Assembly: GCF_014839805.1 (NCBI RefSeq) | Contig: NC_051137.1 | Span: forward strand, 8,731,170-8,795,169 | From: Manduca sexta | Lineage: Eukaryota > Arthropoda > Insecta > Lepidoptera > Sphingidae | Direction: 5' to 3' | Length of the DNA: 64,000 nt | Part shown: piece after piece, positions 48,001 through 60,000 of the stretch | How the letters are laid out: each line of letters begins with the position of its first letter | How positions within the stretch are numbered: position 1 is the first letter of the stretch | Position numbers and translations under genes: made by a program | Notes under the pieces: generated by a model | The model's database searches: none | What the model saw: the letters and a program-made list of their open reading frames with translations, nothing else | What the model was told of the DNA's origin: nothing

Positions 48001-51000
48001 ATAGTTACGTCAATATTTTGAACTAGGACAAACAAAAAAGCTATTTAATGGTTTTTTATAACATATCGAAAGGGCCAAAAAATAACGATGTTTAATAAAC
48101 TAACTCTAGAGCATAATATTATACTTAGAATATAATTATATCTATCACTGTACTCTCTTTATTACTCTTTCTATAATTGATAGAGTCCCGATCCAGAAAT
48201 ACGTATCGAGCTTTATTGAGACATTGATTACCTGAGAAAATGTTTACAATTATTTGAATATTTATATTTTACGATTTTTCCGAGGTAGATAGTGGCATGT
48301 ATGTAATACGTATATCCAGTAGGGGCTTGAAGGGGTTGCAAATGGGACAACCGAACAGAGCCTCGCGCAAGCTAGAGGCTAAAAGAAATTAAAATTACCT
48401 TCCTTTGGTAAATTCGCATAAGAAGGCCACGCAAAAAGCTACCGCCCAGTGTCTCGGAATAGTTAAATCCGCTACTGTATTTATTAATCGTGAAATGGTT
48501 TAGATGTCAATATAAAACTATTATTATGTAATTTAATTCGATGTCTACCTTTTGTGTAAACATAAGAAATCACTATGATCTCTATGCCTAATTTCATGCA
48601 AATCTTTTAAACGGTTATAACATACAACGTAACTTCCGAACATCTTTTAAACATCTACTAGTGGTAAATCGCGCATATGTGAGAGTCCGCCTGGGTAGGT
48701 ACCACCGCAATGTCTATTTCTACCGCCAAGCAGAAGTGTGTAGTCACAGCTGTATTCCGGTTTGAAGAACATTGCAGCCAGTGTAACTACTGGACTTAAC
48801 ATCTCATGTCTCGGAATGGTGAGCACAGCTGAATACTTACGCAGCGCGTTTACAATAAAAATGGTAAGGTTTCAAGACAGTGGTAATAACATAAAATTAG
48901 AACTCTATGGTGGTGAACTGCGGGTAGTGCTCAAGTAAATAAAAAGGTTTCCGACATAAACGGAGCCGCGGCCAAACCGAGTTACAAATAAAAAAATAAT
49001 TAAATAAACGACTGAGCAGTTTAATAATAATGATGGTCGTACATAATATATTGTCGGCCGGCATGTGTGATGTGACATGTGTTGGCAGGGTGTAGAAGTA
49101 GCGCGGGGGAAGCACGGGATGTGCGAATGGCCGTTATCGCATTGGACACTGCAATGATTGTTTATCCAGCTTGTTCCTTGAATTGCAACTAATGACTCAC
49201 CAGTTCCATAATCGTATGTTGCCGTAATATGAGCATGTGGCTTATTACAAGCATGACATAATTTACCACGTTTAATTATATAGTTATTACCAGTGGTCGC
49301 CTAGTGAGCCAAATTCGATATTTATCATTATTCAAATTATTTACTCTACATCGAAGGTGTAACAAAATAATTTTTCAAAACATTTTTGATTGATAACACT
49401 AACAAAATTCAATAATAAATACAAAACAAAAAAAAACGAGAAATCCGGGAAAATGTTACTGACTCCTAAACGTTTTTTATCTTTATGTATTTATTTTTTA
49501 TACACGTAGACTTTGATATATATATGATATATATTTGAATGCATCTCTAGTATTTGTGTTTTTTCAGTTTGTAAAGGTCAAACTATGAATATCTACTAAA
49601 TTTTCTTTCAACTGAATTAAATTGGAATTAATTAGTCCCACATTTCTTATGGATTTCAATTTTAGATAGTACATAGTACTTATCAGATTGATTCTTGTTT
49701 TGGAATTTTTAAAAGGCTGGGTCATGGAAAAAGCTTGTTGCTAGTTTCGAATATTGAGGTACAATAATGTCTTATTTTCCACATACATTTTTGGGTACCT
49801 AATTACTACAGATTATATTGTAATCTTACATGCTAGTTTCATATTTGCATTTGGGTCATGACAGTGTTTTACAGTTTTATTGGTGCAGATGTTTTAATTT
49901 TAAACATCCGAGTCCTTAGTCTCCTTAAACATTCCCAGAATTAGTATGAATGATGTCATATAATATAATACACGGCATGCAACCCGAGTACCTATATTGT
50001 TTAATTTTGTTTAAAATACATCATTTAACTTGCGATGCTTTTTTCCTTGTCTAAGACAAACAAGGGATGAGAAATAAAGTAAAGATCAATCTGCAATCCA
50101 TTTTAATTGATTTTTAGTATAAAATTTCCAAATAAACTTTGACTACTGCTGGTAGGTGTCTTGTGTGCGAAGTTCAATTGGGTACCGCAATATTTATTTT
50201 GTTGCCCAGAAATATTAGGGAACCAGTGTTCTGTTTAGTTTGAAGAACATTGTGATTAATGTATATATGTAGGTAAATACTGGGCATTGTGAGACTTAAA
50301 ATGCAATATGTCAAAGTGACAAGCGTAGTTATATCGTTGTTTCTGTTCTTGGATAATCGTGTCGGTTACTATCAAACTAGCAGATTGTTCCAATAAGCCT
50401 CGATATCACACGCTTGTGAAAATATATACGATTAAGCAAACGACAAAGCTGTGAATTCGGGGTTATGTTACTGTTACTACCATTTACCAGTAGTGTTACT
50501 TGCTTTTATCGTCATTGTTGTTAGTATGTAAGAACGAAATTATAAATGTTTTTGACCCCGAAAACTGTTAAGTCGAGAGCTAGAAAACATCGCGCGCATT
50601 GTTTTTCAGCGAAGCATCGCTGTCTGTGAAATACGAGTTACGATGCGTGCGCGAACGGAAGCACACTGCGACAGTAGGTAGAGCCCACGCGTCCTGTCCG
50701 GAAGTAAGCAGACGTTTGCTAGTTCGCGCTTCAAATCGCAGCTTACCATCACAAAGTTTCATTTGTTTTTCCACTAATCGCGCTTAATGTTTATGAATTG
50801 GGTTCTTTTTTTACATGCTAGTACTACTACTACTACTAAAAATTAAGTAAGTACAGTAAGCGGTAAAGCTCCGCTGTAGACCAGTTAGTCGAGACAGTGG
50901 CGGCCAGCTGTCTACAGCATAGATTGGGCATTTTGGGCCATTTGGGCATTGCTTAGCGTACGGAAATTAAATGACTGACGACGGTACGTCTCTATTGACA

Positions 51001-54000
51001 TAAAAAGAAATCTTAAAAACTCAAGAGATTTCGCACTCTGAATTAGATATTTTACTATGTTTTTATTTAATAAACCACTTACTAATTTCTAACATCAATT
51101 TAACAACAAAAGCCCTCTCTATGGCAGGTTTTACGCCTTTAGAAGGACGGTCGCTATTTTTGAGGCTACAAATATTGTTACACAGACATTTCAATTTAAT
51201 ACAAATTTGGACCCATTATTTTATAATGATATTCTATCTGTTTTTCAGTTCTAACATTATAAAAAAATAGATATAATTTGTTTCAATATATTTAATAATA
51301 TAACATGTCTGTAGTAAATTTACAACATTCGCTAAACACACTAACCGAAACATGTGCTTCGATGGTTTAATAATCATTTTTATGGCTCCTAAATTAAAAG
51401 GCGACTGTCTGACTCGTCAGTCGCGGCTGAGAAAATTGTGTTCTTTCGTGTATGCACCTACGCAACTATTACGTAATGAATGTACATTAGATACAATCGA
51501 GAGGCCTTACAATCGTTTATTTAACCTTTATATAAAAATACATGTTTATTTATAGTTAAAAAAAAAACAACAGAACTAGGTGTCTCTGAACATTAAAAAA
51601 AAAAGGAAAGGGTAAAGAAGATTAGATAATAGAACAAAAATCAGCGATTTTTGTATTTTTTTGGTTTGTTTTTCTATTTATTCGTATTCGACTCCGATAC
51701 TACTAAACAGAATTTCATGAAGTTTTCATAGTTGAGTAGGACTATAATTAGGACCAGAAATAAAGCTTTGCGTCTTTAAAATCCGAAATCGGAAAAAGTT
51801 ATCGTCGTTTAAAATATTTGCAATATAAGTACTTAAAAGCTTTTGAACAGGCGCAGTTGTGGGCACAGCTATTAAATAAAAAAGAATCTAAACTTTCGAG
51901 GTGTTAAAAAAACGAAACCTCATTTCTGGCCAGCAATGGCCATAGTTATTTGTATGTATGAAACAACACTACGAACTGCGGCGACCTATATCTTTCAGCC
52001 TTGACAGACGTAGAAAAAGACCAGTTTAAAACTGGTTATAAATTTCAATTTATTTGCTCCATTTAGACTGTCTGAAAATTAATGAAACCTTACCTAATGT
52101 CTGTCAAGATAATAAATTATTAAATCAAAAGTCAGGCAGCAGTGAACAAGGCGAGTGTTACTTCTATTACATTGCGTCGTCATGCAAATTTAGAAATGTG
52201 GCCAACAGCAAATTGATACGACTCAAATGGCTTCTTAATAAATAGGCGTATTGTATCAGATACTTTCGTTTGTGTAATTCCACCTATGTTGGCTTTTTAT
52301 ACCTAGCTACCTACTAACCAAATACCAACATTTTATTATGTTGGTACTTGTACATTGTTTTACCTACTTTTATCAGTAACGGATATATTAGTATTTTTCA
52401 AAATAAATGCTCGTTAGGAATTAGTTTTTATGAAACATTATTACGTTTTTTTCTCCCTCCTATCTTTTTTTTGTCTTAATACAATTATTTATATACTAGC
52501 TTTCGCTCGCAGCTTCGTCCGCGTGGATTTCGGACTTCAAAAATGGAGCCGGTCGCGAACGTTCGAGAATGTTCGTTTTACGAAGCTACTCGCTAGGTGA
52601 TTCGCTAGCCTCTAGGTGCCAAGCAAGCCGCCTGCCTGTGCGTTCCCGACCTTATATATATACAAAAATTATAATCCTTATAGCATGATTCAGTATTCAC
52701 GCATGATGGCTTATTATTAGCGTATTTCGTGTAAGTATAACTTTGGTGTTTCTATACCGATTTCTATGATTCTTTTTTATGGAATATTTAATAATGTTAA
52801 CTTTTATAATTAGGGATGACTGAGAGTGTTATAAACGCAAGAGTAGACAAATATAATGAGAAAGCTTCGAACTGCTAAGCTATCGGGAATTACACGTGTT
52901 ATTGTGAGTCAACCATAAAAGTTAGACATATGCTGTGGTGGGATATTTTTTACATAATTTTAAGGAGAACATTTCCGTCATACATGATTTCTGTGTAGCT
53001 TTAACCATTAAGCTTGCACACGCGACGGAAGCTTAAAAAATGGAGTAACTTCTCCCGTTTTCCCAACATTTCCCTTCACTGCTCTGTTCCTATTAATTGT
53101 AGCGTGATGAAAAGTATACTATAACCAGCACAGGAGTATGACAAATAATTGTACCAAGTTTCGTTAAAATCCGTCGAGTAGTTTTTGTTTCTATAACGGT
53201 TATACAGACAGACAGACAGACAAAAATTTTACTAATTGCATTTTTGGCATCAGTATCGATCCCTAATCACCCCCTGATAGTTATTTTGGAAATATATTTC
53301 ATGTACAGAATTGACCTCTCTACAGATTTATTATAAGTATAGAAGATAGATTATTTGATATAATAAATGTCTTTAGAAAAAAGACAGATGAGCCTGAAAA
53401 TTCGTAACAATATTTTATTTTGTGAAATACCCATATTGAAAAGGCGTTAACATTGCAGAATCAGTGAAGTAAATTATTATATTCTTTTTTAGTACTTAAT
53501 TGAAATACAAATTTCGAAATGTCACAAAGGTAATCACGGATACAAGTAAAATATATGTTTTTTCGATTATTTGGAAAAGACTAGAGAATAAATCTTGCAC
53601 TACTCGCCTTTTTTGATTACTTTTATGAAAGTTAAAAATTGTTACAAATTGAAAGTTTTAACAATTCTATCATTCACAATACCTACAGCATACAAATAAA
53701 ATAGAAACAATAACAAATAATACCATCCACATTGGTGCAATATGGAGCTTGTCAATCTGTTAATGGAGACGAACAAAAGCTACGATGATGCAATGTTTTT
53801 TCTGACATCATCGTCGCCATAAACTATTCTGCAAAACACATTTCATTGAGATAATTGTGTCCACATAAGACATATTGGTATTCCCATCATGGCAGCTTGC
53901 AAACACTTGATAAGATCATTTGATTTTGTAAACAGATATTTGTTTATTATACTTATTAGCTAGATATATTATTATGAAGAATAGATACACTCTATAGAGT

Positions 54001-57000
54001 CAGAAGTGTAACAAGATGAATTGGATACAACGTTTCACAGGCAGCTCAGATTCCTAGAAAGATTGCGAAGTATTTTGCCTACTCCTCAATGCTAGTAAAC
54101 TTACTCCAGTACTGGAATAGCCGTATAATTAATGATGCAAACGTCACATGGAGTATTTTGCCTACTCCTCAATGCTGGTAAACTTACTCCAGTACTGGGA
54201 TAGCCGTATAATTAATGATGCAAACGTCACATGGAGCCTTCACATTTTCATCATTTTTTTTTAAATGTTCGTATTTTTACCTATTCCTTATTTATTAAGT
54301 GTTTATTTCCTTATGTATTATCTAGCTTAACTAACAATTTTAATTAGGCACCGACTCCAAAATTGGTATCCAGTATATATACCTGTTAAGTGAATTAATT
54401 TCATGGTTTTGAGTGGTTTTTGAAGGCGGTTAAATTTTTTGGTATTTTTTTAATACATTTAAGACATCACGAGGAATAGAAAAGAAATTAAGTGAGTATA
54501 CTTATTACACGCTAAGGTGAACCTCTGCTTATGCCTGCGGGAACACAGGCATGAACTTACTTAATGATAAAAACACACAATAGCTGGAATCTGAATTAGG
54601 ATGTTAATAGCAAGTAACAATACGTGCCTTATCGTCATGACTTCTGACACAAATACAGGGTAGAGCAAGTGTAAGAATTTTATACTTCCTGCATTTTTAT
54701 AGAGCGTATAAATAATTTTCCATGGGCATGGGAGTACCTACTCGAAATACCTAGTAAAAATTAGCCCTTAATTAGGGACTGGCAAAGTATGTGTTGTTAA
54801 CATATACTTTGAACCATCCCTCTGAATCCTTTTTGTCAAGTAGCACATTCACAAAATTCTATATATAATATAAAATCGTTAATTTACCATACCGGTTCAT
54901 TTTTTTTTTTTTTTGGAAATTAATACTTATGAAATTATTGTCAGTTTATCTGTTTGTCTGTTTGCTTGAATGTTCGTTGGTGTATCACGCAAACACTACA
55001 ATTAGCTTTCTTTTGTGTAAAATATAGATAGGGTAGGGCGGAATCAGATGGTCATACGAGAGAAACGGGCGAGACGCTTTGGGCGTATTCTGGTTTACAG
55101 GGCAGTGTATCAGGTATAATACGCTGAGATAGATCAAAGCTTTCAAAAATTATATAGAGCGGACCTTAGGAAAATTGTCATATAAAAATCTTGCGTTCAT
55201 GCAATGAATAATCGTCTATTCTATTCTATATCGTGATTTTCTGGTTTCGAATACGCATATTTTCATATTAGCATATTTTCTATAAAAATGATATTTTTGT
55301 ATTAATATCTAAGGACGCTGTGACATCTTGCCACACGAACATTTCAAATAAGACGACATATTACTAATTAGTAATAACTTTTGGAGCACAAATGAGGTCC
55401 TGATGTCCATTTTTTAACTAACCATATTATCTACTATCCCTCTTATTCATAGACGTTATTTATCTAAGGACGGAGCATTGCTGTGATAACAAGTCTATTT
55501 CTCAGCTTTGTTTATCTGACAGCTTGCTGTTTGTTCAACTTTATTTATCTGACAGCCAACTAGATTCAAGTTGTATCTCAATATTATCCAATCACAACGG
55601 CCCTATGTCTACGCACTGCGAAGGCTGCTAAGCCGTCAGCACTGAGAAACAGACTTGTTATCACAACAAAGATGGAGCTTAAATAAATAACGTCTATGAA
55701 TAAGGGGGTAAGTCTATGCAGACAACGTTGTAGGCACGGCTATTACGGTATTTAATATTGTGGTGTAATATATCGAAAGCGTCTGATAATTACTTAAAAT
55801 GTTTATACAATATATCTACATAATATCAACGCTGGAAAGGCAATCATGTGTAAGCAACAAATATACTGAAAATTAATTATATAAATATTTGGAATCGTCA
55901 TATTATCGTTAGATGTAAGTTTTGTAGCTCTAAGACAATTCTTAATATAGGGGCATTCCACGTGAAGCGGGCACGAAAAAAACTCGATGTCTCAGATTTT
56001 CGTAATATTTGATTATGTTATACCTGTATATGTCCTCGATCCAGATACAAAATATTATTAAAGTATAAAGCCTGGTAAGCGAGTTAAAAAGGACTTTGAA
56101 GTTTTGACTGGCCGGCTGGTATACGCCACTTCGAATCCAATTATCAAGTTTTTAAATGTTACAATAAAATAAATAAAGCAATGAAATAAATACTTCATTT
56201 AAAAATAGCTACTATTGTATAGATAATCCCTGCAAAGTTTCATAATGGGCTGAGAAGTAGTTTAGGAGCTAGACCGATTACAGTGCCGAAGCGCGGCGGT
56301 CGCCAGAAAGAGCGAAGTAGTAAAAACTTTCAATTAAACTAAATACTTTCGATTAGAGTATTTTATCATGTTTTGCATCGCTCTAACGATTCAATTACAT
56401 CTGATTATAATATAAAAAAATATATTTATATTACTGTTACCTATATTATCTGTATCTATATTACCCAACCATATTGTACCGCGCACTATTGCCGTTGAGT
56501 GCACAACTTCTTCTCTGACGTCTCAGATTAGATTCTTGAATACATATGGTGAAAATTGTTACACTAGTTGCGCCTCTGTCTACCCCGTTAGGGATAAAAT
56601 AACGTGGGAGTGTATTATTTGCCTGATGAGCTTTGGCTTTCTATACTGAGATCTTTCACCTGCCTTCATATCTTACTCTAATGTGTTATCGACTCCACAA
56701 CGTTTTAGACTTGATGTAGCGATGGATTTACATCAGTTTTATGACCGGGACGTTCTGTATATACTGCACTAAGTTACAAAATGTGCCGTAATCTAATTTG
56801 CACCATGCGGCGTCGTCTGCGCATCAGTATTTAACACAACTGAAAAGTTGCTTTTGTAAAATAACATGGGTAGGTATGTAAGCATACGTTTCCGAATCTC
56901 CTTACGTATTCCGGCATTAGAGGTACACTTTGATCCCAGTAGCAGTATAATAATATCAAGTAGTAGTGGGTGAATATTTGAACATAGACATATTCGGTGT

Positions 57001-60000
57001 TCCTAAAATAAATTCAAATATTGCTCCCAATCGCGAACTTTATCGATTCGATGTAAAGTTTATCGTACTTATATACTATATAAATCAAAGGCACAGTCTG
57101 TAAATCGATATTCAGGTCGAAATTGGATTTGAAAAATGTTCACGAATGGCAATGAGAAATGACACATATGGTAATTAGTATTTGAAAAATGGTAATTAAT
57201 ATTTGCTAAATGGTAATTATAGTTGGTGGTTGGTAGGTAATAAGTAAATAAATAAATACCGTTAAAATTATATAATATATTATATTTATGAATTATATAA
57301 AAGTCTCTAATATATAAAGATTGAAAACAAACATATCTACTCATTGCCACCATTATAATATATAATAATATACGCAACATGATTAACCGATTTTGCTCTT
57401 AATAATCAACAGAGTTTGGTCAGCAAAATAAATACATCTAACAAAACAACAGTCTTGTTTAATTATTACAATAATATTATATTTTAAAATCAACAGAAAT
57501 GAGAAAATCCATTATAAAAATGCGTTAAACATTGATCTCGACTTAATTCTTCAAGGAAATAATGCTAAAATGATACAATATGTCGAATGTCGACGGACCA
57601 CCTGATATTCAGAGGGACTAGTTGCTTTGGGTGTTTGGAAATGAATTGTAGACATACTAAGTATGTCGGAAAATTACAATGTGATAGCAAAAATGAATCT
57701 ACTAATACTATGGATAAAGAAACTATTATTGATGAGTTGGGTTAGTGAAACTCTTGTGCTAGACGATCTGTCAGAAGACCCCGGACGTCCTGTTGTTCAA
57801 AAATATTATGAATCTGATTCTAATTCAAGTTTAAATATCTTTTAAGTTCCTATGTTATAATTTATCAGTTTATCTCATAACCTTAATTAAGAAATACATT
57901 TACATGCGACTTGTTCAAAATATTATTTTTAGTTGATTTTATTTTTCATATAACAATTCCGATAGATCTAAAATATTTTCAACATTTCTTTCTTTGCAGT
58001 CTTCTAGCTCTTGGTGTTAATTCTTAAGCTGATAATATTTTTTTCTTTGCTCTTCGTTTTTTTATCGTTATTTTTCTTTCTGGTTTTCCTGGGCGTATAA
58101 TAATAGGATCAGCTTTCATTTTTGTGTATCTACTGCTAAGCACAATTCTCAAGGCTTTTGCTTATACTTCTTCATTAGTTTTTTTTATTCCCAGGCATCT
58201 TTAAACTCAAAAACAGTGAGATGGTAAGCGTTACGATCACCCATAAACAGTAGCAATTCTACCTGGAATTTTAAATTACAACGTACTGTGTGGTACTTCA
58301 CTGCGTTTACTACGGTACGGTACTGCGGTCATCCTGAGAAATCATAAGGCATTAAGTCTCAAGATGCCCTGTAATAACATTGTTTGCTACATTTTATTTT
58401 ATAAAACATTCTTTAAACTACTTTATAATTTAAGAAACCATAAAACGGGACAGTTTTTTATGACGATAATTATAGTTAATCCAAATTGTAAATAAGCAAC
58501 ACAGACTTACCACAGCAATCTCAAACGGAAATGAGAAAAATTTGTGACAAACGCTTTTTTTCGACGATAAATTCGTATTTATGCAGCTGCAGCTCGTGCT
58601 GCAGCTGCCGTATAACCAATTCTTGATGTGTAATCTGCTTGAGTCGCGAGAGGAAACTCAGCTCTAGCCGCAGAATAAATCAAACAGGCACCGACACGTT
58701 CCGTTTAAGTTTTAACACTATGACTATTTCAACAAATGGTAGGTAGAACAATGTGTTGGGACAAATTTCGAAGTGGTTAAAAATAATATTAAAGTGTTCT
58801 TTATAGTTTGTAATTTGGGTAGCTTGTAGAGTATGTATTCTATTATCTGAATAGTTTAAAAAAAAATACGATCTTCAAAAGGTTTTTACTACTTTTCGCA
58901 CATTTATTGCTAAAATTTGGAAATTGTGACACGGATGGTAATTAGATTTAAGGCATGTTTTTGAGGATAGCTTTTCTATTTATTACAATACGGATATGTT
59001 TTCCACATGCACATGTAGACCAGGAACCAAGCTTTAGGAAAAATAAAAAAAAAAACATTAAATAATATTTGTCTAGGTAGTTATTTGCTTAGAGCCGCGT
59101 AATATGCACATGTCAAATATTCACCCTAGTAATACGCAGTAACAGTATATTACAATTCTACGCTCCACATAGACTGATCATCCCCAAAAATTGTAGGGTC
59201 ATAGAAACTCAGGCCCTCCTCTTCATTTTACGCTGTCGTTAAGATAAACTTACGATTATTTGTAGTACTTACATTACAGGAATACTTTTCAAACCACCGT
59301 ATTGTTCTCCTAACGTTAATCATTTTAATTACAGGTTATATGCAATCAGACAATATGCGACTGTACCGGACTGAAAGGTGACCGGGGAGATTATGGACCG
59401 CCCGGTATACCTGGTCCACAAGGCGACTACGGTGATGATGGACCTGAAGGCCGAATGGGTGTACCCGGAGAATTTGGAGATTTCGGTGATCGCGGAGATT
59501 ATGGTGACAAGGGAGAACGGGTATGGGAATAATCAACCAAGTTAGTACATTATTTATTCTGTTATTTAGATATCAATTTCTTTTTTTTTTTTTATTGCAG
59601 GGAGTTGATGGTCCATACGGATTAAGAGGTTCCCCAGGACCGCAGGTATTGAAATAATGACCTACGTGGTCACTTTTAGTTTCTGTGAAACAGGTATATT
59701 ATACTTTATAACATATGATAACTATGTCTAGAATAAATTGTTATCTTTTTAAGGGACCAGTAGGATTAGGAGGAATTATAGGTTTACCAGGTCTAGACGG
59801 CTGCAGTGGTATTGATGGAAATCCAGGACCTCCAGGAATGCTTGGTCCACCTGGTGACCGAGGTTTACCCGGACCACAGGGCGACAAGGGTTTCCAAGGT
59901 TTAGCAGGTGAAGGTGGTGTTAACTCAAGAGGTGCCAAAGGCATGCAAGGAGAACCAGGCAGGCCGGGAATGATAGGAGAGCGGGGGCCTCCAGGCTGGA

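Larger units (their letters stand above)
24020..59334 (+). other. vkg: vkg intron 1, 35.3 kb, transposon-rich
   Basis: It runs from donor GTAAGT (24020) to acceptor TTACAG (59334). The other vkg introns in view are 80 to 428 bp. Its known contents are listed separately: two maT elements, an R1-clade retrotransposon, RTE fragments, MITEs and tandem repeats. Stretches not listed (24,020-27,284; 28,019-30,473; 31,780-35,765; 37,073-37,515; 43,827-45,894; 48,871-50,149; 50,791-52,490; 53,343-54,069; 54,236-55,436; 55,711-58,280; 58,609-59,334) are AT-rich and show no gene that I can support. Confidence 0.85.

Noticed and set aside
52054..52245. 63-codon frame in vkg intron 1
   Set aside because: No domain, no splice support and ordinary AT-rich codon use; the length is expected by chance in 64 kb.
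57069..57380. 103-codon minus-strand frame
   Set aside because: Composed of Tyr/Asn/Ile-rich low-complexity sequence from short AT repeats (GGTAATTA units near 57,170-57,225). No gene features.
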